A stretch of 64,000 bases of DNA from Bacilli bacterium (GCA_017617065.1 JAFZWP010000001.1:62001-126000), one strand, 5' to 3'; positions 32,634 to 40,882 are shown, counted from the stretch's first letter. A program made the numbers and translations. The notes: generated by a model from the sequence alone, not told the origin.

Positions 32634-33053
32634 TTATGATTTAATATCTAACCCTTCTATTTTTAATAAAACCATTATATTATTATAAGCTTCTTTACTA
32701 ATTACTACATCATAAAAACATTTTCTTTCCAAAGAACTCCCATCATAATGCTCTATTTTAAAGTCTTCTTCTATTATTTCTATTTTGTTTTCAATTTCTT
32801 TTTTAATCTTAGCAGCTTCTCTTTTCATACGTTTAGTTAATAAATCTTGATATGTCTGCAATTCCCATTCCACATAATGCCTAAACCCAAAATCCCAACG
32901 AGTCATTATAACAAACCTAATTTGTCTACCTTTAATATCTAATAAAACTTTACATTGAGAATCAAAATCAAGTCTATTAAGACCTAAATTTTCCCATACA
33001 AATTTACCCAATGCTTCATCTCTACTATAAGTAGTTATATACTTTTGCCACAT
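32634..33053 (-). CDS. LxRIxG-family protein
   Basis: 139 residues. The C-terminus VISKEAYNNIMVLLKIEG matches the signature shared by about twelve proteins in this region: aromatic residue, short strand, acidic or basic helix, then Leu-x-(Arg/Lys)-Ile-x-Gly. The middle is a charged helix (KRMKREAAKIKKEIENKI). Function unknown; it starts the tandem series that runs to 41646. Confidence 0.65.
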   Translation of the reverse strand: MWQKYITTYSRDEALGKFVWENLGLNRLDFDSQCKVLLDIKGRQIRFVIMTRWDFGFRHYVEWELQTYQDLLTKRMKREAAKIKKEIENKIEIIEEDFKIEHYDGSSLERKCFYDVVISKEAYNNIMVLLKIEGLDIKS

Positions 33054-33544
33054 TAATCTCTCCTTAATCTAAATGGATAACCACCTAATATTTCTTTTAA
33101 TCTCTTTCTTTTTTCAGCTTCTCTAATATAATATTTTACATCATCTTTTATACCTTTACCCCACCAATTATTTAGTATTTCTGTTCTTTCTGGTGATAAA
33201 TTTTTTGTTTGCCCATAATGTGTTCTAGCTATTCCACCGCAACTCAATGTACCAAATGTTGGATCTAATAAAGTAAGCAAACCATTATGATAATGATATC
33301 TAGTACCTCTTTCCCATTTTCTATATAAAGGTGAAGTACGATAAGTTTCTTCATCTTCTCTTAATTCATAGCTACAACCACTTTTCTCATATACATGTAA
33401 ATTTAATACAGATATTTTAATACCCCAAAAAGCACGAGCATACGCTTCAAATTCCCTTTCATTAATAGGAGGAAACTCAGCTATAAATTCTTTTATAGCC
33501 ATATACTTTTCATCAAAATTGTCTAAGTTAAAATATTTACTCAT
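33053..33544 (-). CDS. Hypothetical protein
   Basis: 163 residues, no LxRIxG tail. Rich in Arg, Tyr and Glu, with GTLSCGGIARTHYG near residue 100. It overlaps both neighbours at stop/start junctions. Function unknown. Confidence 0.6.
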   Translation of the reverse strand: MSKYFNLDNFDEKYMAIKEFIAEFPPINEREFEAYARAFWGIKISVLNLHVYEKSGCSYELREDEETYRTSPLYRKWERGTRYHYHNGLLTLLDPTFGTLSCGGIARTHYGQTKNLSPERTEILNNWWGKGIKDDVKYYIREAEKRKRLKEILGGYPFRLRRD

Positions 33545-34071
33545 TATAATACTCCCGAAGAAATAAACGGTGTTGAACCTAAACTATTATAATTACTTGG
33601 AAAACTAACAGAAGTCAAACTTGTACAATTATAAAACATACTATTAGGATATATTTGTTCAATTCGATTTGTATAACCTTTAATTCTTAACAAAGTTACA
33701 GCAAGATTAAACTTTTCTTCAGATAAATAAAACATAAATTCTACATATATATCTGAATCAGTCATTAAAGGCTGTTTTTCTTCTTTAACTTCTACATTTA
33801 TTAAATCAAAAAAGTCTAATCCAAGTATACTTTCTACCCATTCAAATTGTTGATGCATAATATCATTTAAACTATCTTTATCAAAGAATGGAAATGAACT
33901 AGGAGTTATCCAGTATTTAAATAAAATTACATGATCTTTTACATTTCTTCTTATCTTAATTGCTATATCTCTAGGATTATAATGAAAAGTATCTAACCAA
34001 GCTGTACCTAATACATCTGAAAATGGATCTATAACTAAATGATCAAAATTTGCTTCTGGTGTTATTACCAT
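33544..34071 (-). CDS. LxRIxG-family protein with a BspA-like repeat at its C-terminus
   Basis: 175 residues. The family signature (YLSEEKFNLAVTLLRIKG) lies around residues 116-133 instead of at the end, and is followed by about 40 residues containing MFYNCTSLTSVSFPSNY, the pattern of one BspA-type leucine-rich repeat common in surface proteins of gut bacteria. This looks like a fusion or a recent insertion of a repeat fragment. Confidence 0.65.
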   Translation of the reverse strand: MVITPEANFDHLVIDPFSDVLGTAWLDTFHYNPRDIAIKIRRNVKDHVILFKYWITPSSFPFFDKDSLNDIMHQQFEWVESILGLDFFDLINVEVKEEKQPLMTDSDIYVEFMFYLSEEKFNLAVTLLRIKGYTNRIEQIYPNSMFYNCTSLTSVSFPSNYNSLGSTPFISSGVL

Positions 34072-34436
34072 TATTTCCCTACCTTTTCTAAAAATTTACT
34101 TAAAGCTTCTTCATTTATATTTAAACCACTTTCTACTAATTTTATATAAAATTTAGTCAAATCTTTTTCTATCCACATTATATGATATAAACTTTCCCCT
34201 TGTGATGTATAGCGTAATGCTAACTCTTTATCAGCAAATCTTTTTTTACAATAACAAAATACACCATTAATATATTCAATATAATCAGCATATTCCGTAT
34301 TTAATTCTTTATCTTTCGGTAATAATAAATATATAGTTTTTACCGGTAAACTATTATAAGTTATCCAATCATTAGTATGGTCTATATAAAGTCCGTATGA
34401 ACCATCAGAAGTTGTAATCAATTGTATATCTTTCAT
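34071..34436 (-). CDS. Hypothetical protein
   Basis: 121 residues in the tandem series, without the LxRIxG tail (it ends FLEKVGK). The N-terminus reads TTSDGSYGLYIDHTND. Overlaps the next start (TAATG). Function unknown. Confidence 0.6.
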   Translation of the reverse strand: MKDIQLITTSDGSYGLYIDHTNDWITYNSLPVKTIYLLLPKDKELNTEYADYIEYINGVFCYCKKRFADKELALRYTSQGESLYHIMWIEKDLTKFYIKLVESGLNINEEALSKFLEKVGK

Positions 34437-34792
34437 TAAAAGCCTCCTGATATTCTACAATACCCAACTAATGCATCTAATTGTTCTTTTGTTAATTCAA
34501 ATGTCATTGTAGATGTTACAACATTATAATTTTGTTTTTCTAATTCATCCTCAAAAACTTTCCAACCAAATGTTTCAATAATAAATTTTTTTAAACTACG
34601 CCGACACATTCCTATTACTTTAGAGCTTTGAGCCTGAAACATATCAGTTATTTTTACATAGAATATATTTTCATCATCTAAATCTTCAAACCAATTTACC
34701 ATTAAAACAGTACGATGAAGCTGTTCATCAATCAGTCGAATCATTACTGGTTCTAGGTTTTCTAAAGCATCTATATACTCTTCTAAAGTCAT
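34436..34792 (-). CDS. LxRIxG-family protein
   Basis: 118 residues from ATG 34792, which has AAAGGA upstream; the longer frame runs into the promoter. It ends FELTKEQLDALVGYCRISGG, the family signature. Promoter at 34813-34841. Confidence 0.65.
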   Translation of the reverse strand: MTLEEYIDALENLEPVMIRLIDEQLHRTVLMVNWFEDLDDENIFYVKITDMFQAQSSKVIGMCRRSLKKFIIETFGWKVFEDELEKQNYNVVTSTMTFELTKEQLDALVGYCRISGGF

Positions 34793-34812
34793 TTCTTTTT
34801 CCTTTGCTATAT

Positions 34813-34841
34813 ATAATAGCAAGTTTAATAGCAAATGTAAA
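34813..34841 (-). promoter_or_regulatory. Host-like promoter for the 34792 gene
   Basis: Minus strand: TTTACA (34841-34836), 17-bp spacer, TATTAT (34818-34813). It begins directly after the terminator of the 250-nt RNA. Confidence 0.7.
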
Positions 34842-34844
34842 ACA

Positions 34845-35092
34845 AAAAACCTCTGCTTTTACACAGAGGCTAAGAGGTCTAATGATAGAAAATAAATTTT
34901 TTGGATTCAACTCCACCAAGTAAGAGCGTGTTTTGGCACAAACAATCCTAAGCTAAGCCAAAATCACTGAAGGAGTCTCCCTTACGGCGATCATTGTTTA
35001 ACTTTATAAATATCTCGAATCTATTTATAAAGCATCCGGTTTTAAAAGATACATTTAACAACACAACCTACTTCAAGTTTACCTGTTAAACA
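34845..35092 (-). ncRNA. Candidate structured non-coding RNA, about 250 nt
   Basis: A promoter (-35 TTTACT 35126-35121, 16-bp spacer, -10 TATAAT 35104-35099) predicts a start near 35092, and a terminator (stem CCTCTG/CAGAGG, then TTTTTT) ends it near 34845. No convincing ORF lies inside. A 10-bp helix pairs the 5' end (ATTGTTTAAC) with GTTAAACAAT about 90 nt later, enclosing an 11-bp hairpin CTTTATAAATA/TATTTATAAAG; further on is TTTTGGC/GCCAAAA. I could not match it to a known family. Confidence 0.65.
34850..34872 (-). terminator. Terminator of the 250-nt RNA
   Basis: Stem CCTCTG/CAGAGG with an 8-nt loop followed by TTTTTT; the T-tract leads into the next -35. Confidence 0.8.
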
Positions 35093-35098
35093 ATATTT

Positions 35099-35126
35099 AT
35101 TATATATAGATTTTTTCAAAAGTAAA
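35099..35126 (-). promoter_or_regulatory. Host-like promoter of the 250-nt RNA
   Basis: Minus strand: TTTACT, 16-bp spacer, TATAAT, preceded by TTGC. Confidence 0.75.
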
Positions 35127-35139
35127 GCAAAAAATTTCT

Positions 35140-35150
35140 GTTCTATAAAT
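35140..35150 (+). promoter_or_regulatory. Candidate phage promoter for the 35224 gene
   Basis: GTTCTATAAAT lies about 75 bp before the likely ATG. The intervening leader has a GGAAA/TTTCC pairing (35154-35184) and repeated GCGATAAC segments. Confidence 0.5.
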
Positions 35151-35223
35151 TAAGGAAAGCGATAACCGCGATCCTATAATTTCCATGCGATAACATCAAG
35201 TGGCGGGAACTAAAGAGAAAACA

Positions 35224-35724
35224 ATGTTAAAAGAGACTACGGCCCTAGATTTCTGGGCATTCCGTGAGGATTATGATATTGATAATACCATATCCGTTTG
35301 CAAAGAACAATTTTGTGAAAATCTTATAAAAATCTTCCATCAACGTAAACAAGATTCAGAAAAATATCCAGTCAGCTTATGCAGCTTAGATAATTATACT
35401 GTATTCCGAAATATGTATGTTACGCATAAAAATATTACATTTAATACTAAAAATTTAATATTTGAAACTTGTGTAACAGATTTGTGGGATAGATTTGTAA
35501 CTTATTTAGAAAGACAAAAAGATAAAAGAGGACCACAAGATCCTTATATGGAAGAACAATTAGTAATGAATGGTCAATTAGATAAATTCAGTGTAAATGA
35601 AATAACACTATATAATAAAGCAGACTATCATGATTTCTTTGGATCTGGTGAATTTCCATTTATGAATTTTAGTATTATACGAGTAGGAACTCGAGAGTAT
35701 TCATTCTGGGATATAGTAAGATAA
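35224..35724 (+). CDS. Hypothetical protein
   Basis: 166 residues from ATG 35224 (a GTG at 35200 would add 8 residues; neither has a strong ribosome site). No motif recognised; the protein is acidic with many Asn and Tyr. It is transcribed rightward against most of the genome, ending at a bidirectional terminator. Confidence 0.65.
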   Translation: MLKETTALDFWAFREDYDIDNTISVCKEQFCENLIKIFHQRKQDSEKYPVSLCSLDNYTVFRNMYVTHKNITFNTKNLIFETCVTDLWDRFVTYLERQKDKRGPQDPYMEEQLVMNGQLDKFSVNEITLYNKADYHDFFGSGEFPFMNFSIIRVGTREYSFWDIVR

Positions 35725-35727
35725 AAG

Positions 35728-35755
35728 AAAAAGGCCTTTAATTAGGCCTTTTTTT
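35728..35755. terminator. Bidirectional intrinsic terminator
   Basis: Near-perfect palindrome: AAAAAGGCCT, a 6-nt loop, AGGCCTTTTTTT. It serves both the rightward gene ending at 35724 and the leftward gene ending at 35754. Confidence 0.9.
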
Positions 35756-36008
35756 AACTCAATTGATTTACGACTTCTCGCCGGAAAACACGATCTATTG
35801 CATTAACTTCTTCTAAAGACATATCATCATCAATCATTTTATCATGCAATTGTGTCATCATTTCTAACCATTCTTGCATACCTAATTTACCGGTTTGTAA
35901 ACCAGCACCAATACCTTTCATTTCATTTTGATAAGGCAATTTAGGTTCATGAAATTGCGTAATTTCATTATTTAATGCTTCAACGATAATTTGTCTAATT
36001 TTACTCAT
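35754..36008 (-). CDS. Hypothetical small helical protein
   Basis: 84 residues, resembling the next gene in its central pattern (GLQTGKLGMQEWLEMMTQL versus QYQSGRLSKLEYIAQIGKL), so the two are a tandem pair. Helical, no catalytic motif. Confidence 0.65.
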   Translation of the reverse strand: MSKIRQIIVEALNNEITQFHEPKLPYQNEMKGIGAGLQTGKLGMQEWLEMMTQLHDKMIDDDMSLEEVNAIDRVFRREVVNQLS

Positions 36009-36009
36009 A

Positions 36010-36276
36010 TTATATTAAAGTATCTACTAATGCATTTGCTTTATCAAACAATTCTGCTCTTTGTGCTTCATCATAAGCAGATAAACTATTAACAAAATCA
36101 GAAATTAATTTACCAATTTGTGCAATATATTCTAATTTAGATAATCTACCACTTTGATATTGATCTGCAATTGGTTTTACTGCAGCTTCAAATGTCATAT
36201 ATGCATCATTATCTTCAGCTAAGATTGATTCTTGTAATACTTTTATTTGATTTAAGCAATCTTGTAGTGTTTTCAT
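36010..36276 (-). CDS. Hypothetical small helical protein, paralogue of 35754
   Basis: 88 residues sharing a SGRLSKLEYI-type core with its neighbour. A GTTCTATTATATATAA motif lies about 30 bp upstream, back to back with the rightward copy at 36338-36350. Confidence 0.65.
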   Translation of the reverse strand: MKTLQDCLNQIKVLQESILAEDNDAYMTFEAAVKPIADQYQSGRLSKLEYIAQIGKLISDFVNSLSAYDEAQRAELFDKANALVDTLI

Positions 36277-36337
36277 AATAAAATATCCTTTAGGTTTAAA
36301 ACTTATATATAATAGAACTTATATAGATTCATTTTAA

Positions 36338-36350
36338 AGTTCTAGTATAA
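36338..36350 (+). promoter_or_regulatory. Candidate phage promoter for the 36370 gene
   Basis: AGTTCTAGTATAA, 20 bp before the ATG and followed by AAAAGGA. A leftward copy of the motif lies about 20 bp away, forming a divergent pair. Confidence 0.55.
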
Positions 36351-36369
36351 GTAACTAAAAGGAATTATA

Positions 36370-36564
36370 ATGAGTTTAAAAATATTACCAAATCCTGATA
36401 AAGCACAATATGATGAAATTACTCAACGCGTTATAGAAAACGATGGATATTGTCCATGTATGATAGAAAAAACGCCTGATACAAAATGCATGTGCAAAGC
36501 ATTCCGTGATCAGGCAGTTCAAGGTTTTTGCCATTGTGGCAGATTCATTAAAGTTACAGCTTAA
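36370..36564 (+). CDS. FtrB-like small iron-sulfur protein
   Basis: 64 residues. The cysteines are arranged as CPC, CMC and CHCG in GYCPCMI, KCMCKAF and GFCHCGRF. This is the pattern of the catalytic subunit of ferredoxin:thioredoxin reductase (CPC...CPC...CHC), which carries a 4Fe-4S cluster beside a redox-active disulfide. The protein is shorter than plant and cyanobacterial FtrB and may be a minimal redox protein. It could feed electrons to iron-sulfur enzymes or reduce thioredoxin-like targets. Rightward, single gene. Confidence 0.75.
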   Translation: MSLKILPNPDKAQYDEITQRVIENDGYCPCMIEKTPDTKCMCKAFRDQAVQGFCHCGRFIKVTA

Positions 36565-36566
36565 AT

Positions 36567-37286
36567 CTATTCTTCTTCTTTTTCAATATAAGCTTTAACT
36601 AATTTTTGTGCTTTACAATAGAGCACAAATTTTTCATAGTTTTCATCAGTCAAGCTTTTGATACAGTTTAACATAGCTTCTAAAGCAAATTCTGTTATAC
36701 CAAAAGCTTCTTCCATCATATCTACAACTTGATCTCTACCTTGTTCAGCTTTTTCTAACCATATATCAAACAAATCATATGCATCTAAAATTGCACACAT
36801 CTGTCCGGCGTATGCAGAAAACAAGAAAGGTAAATTTACATCTTGCTTACTAGTATCTGTATCTTTATACAATTCATACTTTTCATCTAACAATAAGATA
36901 CATTGCCATATTAATACCATAGAAATCATATCAATATAACCTAACAAACCAAGCTGTTTTTCATCATTCTTTTCTATCATCTCAGCTAAAACATTTTTAG
37001 GAATACCATTAAATATATTTAAATGATCTTCATCTTCAGTATCTGTAAAATGCCCAATTGATTGTAAGAATTCTGGTTCATCTTCATCATTTGTCAATGC
37101 AAAATAGAATCGTACTTCATCATTTAAAGCAGGCAAACAAGTATCTACACGAAAAGCTTGACCATTTTTTAAATTAGCCAACATTTCTTCGCCTTCTTTT
37201 TTACTCATGTCTTTGACTTGATTTATTAAACAATCCACCAAAGCTTTTGCACGAATCCAATTAGGTATTTGATTTGGATCTATCAT
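36567..37286 (-). CDS. Hypothetical acidic protein
   Basis: 239 residues, helical and acidic, ending KAYIEKEEE with a TAG stop converging on the FtrB-like gene. No family recognised. Promoter at 37322-37349. Confidence 0.65.
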   Translation of the reverse strand: MIDPNQIPNWIRAKALVDCLINQVKDMSKKEGEEMLANLKNGQAFRVDTCLPALNDEVRFYFALTNDEDEPEFLQSIGHFTDTEDEDHLNIFNGIPKNVLAEMIEKNDEKQLGLLGYIDMISMVLIWQCILLLDEKYELYKDTDTSKQDVNLPFLFSAYAGQMCAILDAYDLFDIWLEKAEQGRDQVVDMMEEAFGITEFALEAMLNCIKSLTDENYEKFVLYCKAQKLVKAYIEKEEE

Positions 37287-37321
37287 TTTATTTACTCCAT
37301 TTTTTGTATTTAACTGTGTAT

Positions 37322-37349
37322 ATTATACTAGTTAATTTTCCAAAGTAAA
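37322..37349 (-). promoter_or_regulatory. Host-like promoter for the 37286 gene
   Basis: Minus strand: TTTACT (37349-37344), 16-bp spacer, TATAAT (37327-37322), preceded by GGC. Confidence 0.75.
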
Positions 37350-37739
37350 GCCAAAAGCTTGCTCTTCATCTTTATTAGATAAGTATCCTTTTATACGTAA
37401 TAAACCATAAATGTTATTAAAAGTTGTTTTATTTAATTTATACATAAGGATATTTATTACACCGGAAGTAGTAATATGCTTATCATGTTTAGCCACACTT
37501 ATACCAAATTCTTCTTTTATATCTTTATCTAACTTTGTAATGAAGCCTTCATATATATCTTTACTATAAAGATTATTTCTTAAATAAATTTTTAAAATAC
37601 CTTTTCTACATTCAATTTGCTGAAGAAATTGCATAGCCATACTAATTACATAAGAATTGTTTGTTTCAGGCATACCTCTTTTATACATCCAATTCTGTAA
37701 TCCTATACGTAATAAATATTCATCTTTACTTTGCGACAA
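37332..37739 (-). CDS. LxRIxG-family protein
   Basis: 135 residues. The signature YKLNKTTFNNIYGLLRIKG lies near the C-terminus, followed by a short acidic tail. Its end lies within the promoter of the next gene. Function unknown. Confidence 0.65.
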   Translation of the reverse strand: MSQSKDEYLLRIGLQNWMYKRGMPETNNSYVISMAMQFLQQIECRKGILKIYLRNNLYSKDIYEGFITKLDKDIKEEFGISVAKHDKHITTSGVINILMYKLNKTTFNNIYGLLRIKGYLSNKDEEQAFGFTLEN

Positions 37740-38103
37740 TATATCCTCCCATTCTTAAAAAATCACCTAATTCAGTTAATTGTTTATCATTACAACCATA
37801 CTCCAAAGAATTAGTTTCAAAATCAGTATGCTTCCACCAACCCTCTAATAATTTATCAAGGTAAGCCTCTACTAATTCCATTTCTTGTTTATAATTAAAA
37901 TAATAATCCCCCGCAAACTTAATCTTTATCCATATATTATTATTTATTTTATTTGCATATTTAAATGATATTTCTCTTATACCTATACTTTTACCGGGAA
38001 TTGCTTCATTAGTATTTGGTATAGGAAATACTATGCTTTCTAAATAAGCTTTTAATGCATTACAAATTACGCCTTGCCCATAAGGTACAAAGAAGCTACT
38101 CAT
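37726..38103 (-). CDS. LxRIxG-family protein (divergent)
   Basis: 125 residues; the C-terminus is DKQLTELGDFLRMGGY, a variant of the signature with Met for Ile. It overlaps both neighbours by 4-14 bp. Function unknown. Confidence 0.6.
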   Translation of the reverse strand: MSSFFVPYGQGVICNALKAYLESIVFPIPNTNEAIPGKSIGIREISFKYANKINNNIWIKIKFAGDYYFNYKQEMELVEAYLDKLLEGWWKHTDFETNSLEYGCNDKQLTELGDFLRMGGYIVAK

Positions 38104-38429
38104 CCTATCCTCCCTAACACTGCAATATTTTCTATTGTTTCTTTAGGTGCAATAAATCTAAATGAAGTACCTAAATCTGCAATAAACTCAAAATTATATT
38201 CATTTGTTAATATATCTCTGAATCTTTTATAATCATAATCAAATAATTCATCTGATTTACTATATTCTGTTAAAAATAATGAAAATTCTATACCAAAATA
38301 CTCATCTTTTGGATTAAATATATGTAATACAGCAATAAAATGATGAGTTAACCGATTCTGTTTATATAAATCGGTTAACAGTTTATCAAATGCATTCACA
38401 AAATCTTTACGGAAAGATTCTTTCATCAC
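38100..38429 (-). CDS. LxRIxG-family protein
   Basis: 109 residues, ending exactly at the signature (APKETIENIAVLGRIG) with TGA. A predicted helix-strand-strand-helix-strand-helix order, as in the others. Overlaps the neighbouring genes. Confidence 0.62.
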   Translation of the reverse strand: MMKESFRKDFVNAFDKLLTDLYKQNRLTHHFIAVLHIFNPKDEYFGIEFSLFLTEYSKSDELFDYDYKRFRDILTNEYNFEFIADLGTSFRFIAPKETIENIAVLGRIG

Positions 38430-38838
38430 TTTTCTCTTTAATAAATGCTCTATTATCTATTTTAATCAAAGTTTCTAATTTGTTGTATAAATCACGCGGT
38501 ATTAAATATTTAACATCAACATCACAATAATTTACTTTTGAACCCCAAGTATCTTCAATTATTCTAGTTTCACCATATTTAATATCTGTTTTAAATTTAC
38601 TTTTAATATCTAAATCTTTTTCTAAATTTTCAATTAGTTTATTAATAGCAAATCTACGAAAACTTTTAAGATATTTATCCTTTGATATACCAAAAGATAA
38701 TTCAATTCTAACTTTAAGTTCAGATATATCTGTAATATATACATAAGTACTTAAACTATTCCAATAAAAACAGCTGCGGACATTAGTATCCACATATGTT
38801 CTTAATGCTTCTATCAAAAAATCTCTATCTGTCTTCAT
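38407..38838 (-). CDS. LxRIxG-family protein
   Basis: 143 residues; the signature is IPRDLYNKLETLIKIDN, followed by a 15-residue tail. The Arg is replaced by Lys. Overlaps the next gene by 23 bp. Confidence 0.62.
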   Translation of the reverse strand: MKTDRDFLIEALRTYVDTNVRSCFYWNSLSTYVYITDISELKVRIELSFGISKDKYLKSFRRFAINKLIENLEKDLDIKSKFKTDIKYGETRIIEDTWGSKVNYCDVDVKYLIPRDLYNKLETLIKIDNRAFIKEKSDERIFP

Positions 38839-38840
38839 AC

Positions 38841-39185
38841 TTAAGCAACCCTACTTAATACTTTTAGCTTATCATACAATTCTTCAGGTACTTTATATAA
38901 AATTTCATATAAAATTTCTTTATTACTACGTGAATATTCCCTTTCTAATTGGGGTTTATCTAAATCAAAAGTATTTTTAAACCATTCTTTTATTTGTTCT
39001 TGACCTTTTCTGTTTACTTTACTAGATCTCAATCCTACTCTAATTAAAGGTGGATATTCACGATAAGGCTCCGGCAAAGTATCTTTAATCCCGATATAAA
39101 AATTACAATCTTGTACTTTTATACTATCATCAATATACTTTTCTAAAAACCGTTCTATTCTTACATACTCATCATTATATATCAT
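38841..39185 (-). CDS. LxRIxG-family protein
   Basis: 114 residues ending VPEELYDKLKVLSRVA, the signature without the final Gly. The middle IRVGLRSSKVNRKG forms the predicted strand before the central helix. Confidence 0.62.
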   Translation of the reverse strand: MIYNDEYVRIERFLEKYIDDSIKVQDCNFYIGIKDTLPEPYREYPPLIRVGLRSSKVNRKGQEQIKEWFKNTFDLDKPQLEREYSRSNKEILYEILYKVPEELYDKLKVLSRVA

Positions 39186-39188
39186 TTT

Positions 39189-39566
39189 TTATCTCTTTTC
39201 ATTTCTTTTTAATAATTCAGCTCTAGTAATAACCTCGAGATTACTTAATTCATTATTAAACTTATCACCATCAATATGATAAACAATCTCATTACTTTCT
39301 AATTTTCTACCAAGTTGCTGTTCCATTAACCATTTACTATAACTAATTCTGCGCTGGTGCATATACACTTTACCATTACGACTTCTTACTGGTACTTTCT
39401 CTTCACTGCTACATACCATACCATCACGGCATTTTCTAGGCTTGCCTATTACACGTTTAGCTTCAAGGTCTTTTTTAGTAAAACTAGTAGCATTAGCCCC
39501 TTGCCAACCAAAAAGACCTTTATTCCAAGCTTTTTGACCTTTAACAAATCTACCCTTATTATTCAT
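39189..39566 (-). CDS. HNH homing endonuclease
   Basis: 125 residues. The HNH core is VYHIDGDKFNNELSNLEVI near the C-terminus (HNH_3 type), with a NUMOD-like N-terminal FVKGQKAWNKG. It sits inside the tandem paralogue array, so it is probably a mobile insert. Its ribosome site is weak. Confidence 0.82.
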   Translation of the reverse strand: MNNKGRFVKGQKAWNKGLFGWQGANATSFTKKDLEAKRVIGKPRKCRDGMVCSSEEKVPVRSRNGKVYMHQRRISYSKWLMEQQLGRKLESNEIVYHIDGDKFNNELSNLEVITRAELLKRNEKR

Positions 39567-39576
39567 ATTTATCTAC

Positions 39577-40050
39577 CTAATTAACGGTTCCTTGTATTTT
39601 AAACAAAGCAAATACCTTAGCTACATCTTCTTTCTTCATAAAAAATTCATAGATAAGGCGTTTATCCCCTTGTTTATAATGCAATTTCTTTTCTATATTA
39701 CAATAACCTTTAGTCAATTCATTAATAAAACCATTTATACCTTTCTGATTCCATTTATGCTCTGACAATATTTGATCAGAAGGAAAACCCGAATAAGTAT
39801 CTAATGTATATTTTGGATATATAAACTTTACTCCAATATAATCTCTATAATTTGCACCCAATTTCTTTTTGTTAGCATTTATAACATACCAACCATCCGG
39901 GTGTAAAAAAACCTCATCTGGAATAGTAGGCATAGCTGGAAACTTAGGAAAACTAGCAAAGCTAGTCTTCAACATCATCTTCTCTACTGACTTAGCCATC
40001 AAACCACCTATAACTGCTTTGGTCATATTTACTATATCTGTATTTGCCAT
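39577..40050 (-). CDS. LxRIxG-family protein
   Basis: 157 residues; ends KKEDVAKVFALFKIQGTVN with TAG. The N-terminal 30 residues are a Met-rich helix not seen in the others. Promoter at 40081-40109. Confidence 0.62.
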   Translation of the reverse strand: MANTDIVNMTKAVIGGLMAKSVEKMMLKTSFASFPKFPAMPTIPDEVFLHPDGWYVINANKKKLGANYRDYIGVKFIYPKYTLDTYSGFPSDQILSEHKWNQKGINGFINELTKGYCNIEKKLHYKQGDKRLIYEFFMKKEDVAKVFALFKIQGTVN

Positions 40051-40080
40051 TTTTTATCCTCTTTTTTATTAACTATACAA

Positions 40081-40109
40081 ATTATATAGTAATACAAAAC
40101 TAAAGTAAA
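40081..40109 (-). promoter_or_regulatory. Host-like promoter for the 40050 gene
   Basis: Minus strand: TTTACT (40109-40104), 17-bp spacer, TATAAT (40086-40081), preceded by GGC. Confidence 0.75.
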
Positions 40110-40116
40110 GCCAAAA

Positions 40117-40497
40117 TTAACCAGCTATTCTACTTAATAAATATATATTATCTCGCGTTTCTTCATCTATTTCATACATAAAAACTAATTGTATACTATG
40201 CACACCCGCAACAGCAGCTGGATCATCATCATCTTCAGCTATTTCTGATCTAACTCCTTCTGGTATATTAAATCTTTTACGTAATACTTTATCTAAACGT
40301 TCTTTAAGCTTTTCAATATCTAAATCATCTGTATCATATACTATAATATAATATCCAAATGTATTACGATTCAAATATGCTCCTGTAGCATTCCAACGTG
40401 CTTCATAACTTATTTTATCCAATTCATCTTTTAAAGTACTTATAGCATATCTACTAATATCTACTTCTTCAATTGGATCTTCAAAACCCGGATACAT
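40117..40497 (-). CDS. LxRIxG-family protein
   Basis: 126 residues, ending IDEETRDNIYLLSRIAG. An acidic loop (EDDDDPA) lies before the last strand. Function unknown. Confidence 0.62.
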   Translation of the reverse strand: MYPGFEDPIEEVDISRYAISTLKDELDKISYEARWNATGAYLNRNTFGYYIIVYDTDDLDIEKLKERLDKVLRKRFNIPEGVRSEIAEDDDDPAAVAGVHSIQLVFMYEIDEETRDNIYLLSRIAG

Positions 40498-40510
40498 CTT
40501 ATTACCTCTT

Positions 40511-40532
40511 TTACTATATTAATTAAATAGTT
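40511..40532. repeat. AT-rich inverted repeat, copy 1
   Basis: TTACTATATTAATTAAATAG plus TT at 40511-40532; differs by one base from the copy at 42516-42537. It can fold as AACTAT/ATAGT around an AT loop. Confidence 0.5.
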
Positions 40533-40882
40533 ATCCTATATAATGCTGCGAGCTGTTCAACTAAACTTACTGGTATTTTATATGCTAGATTAAGATTACC
40601 AAAGATACCTGACTTATCTAATATATGATCATCATCTTTATATATCCATGCATCCTCAAATCCAAATTTTTCTCTAATATACTCCAATATCTGTGGTTTA
40701 TAAGCTAATTTTATATTCAGTATACATATACTTACGGTACTAAAACCTTTATATTCTTTCCCAAAAGGCGTAAATACACATATATTACACCCATAACATT
40801 CCTTGTCTGCTTTAGTTAATTCACCAAGCAGTCTAGGTATATTTAGCTGTAAATAATTCTCAGCTTCTATATGTATTCCCAT
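40523..40882 (-). CDS. LxRIxG-family protein (divergent)
   Basis: 119 residues ending IPVSLVEQLAALYRITI; the Gly is missing. A CYGCNIC cysteine group near residue 30 is unique among the paralogues. Its stop lies within the AT-rich repeat. Confidence 0.6.
   Translation of the reverse strand: MGIHIEAENYLQLNIPRLLGELTKADKECYGCNICVFTPFGKEYKGFSTVSICILNIKLAYKPQILEYIREKFGFEDAWIYKDDDHILDKSGIFGNLNLAYKIPVSLVEQLAALYRITI

Noticed and set aside
34885-34925. tRNA- or tmRNA-like 3' end (GGATTCAACTCCACCA on the plus strand)
   Set aside because: No matching acceptor or T-stem pairing could be drawn, and the promoter and terminator of the region lie on the other strand.
35200-35223. GTG at 35200 as the start of the rightward gene
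   Set aside because: No ribosome site at proper spacing; the in-frame ATG at 35224 is at least as likely.
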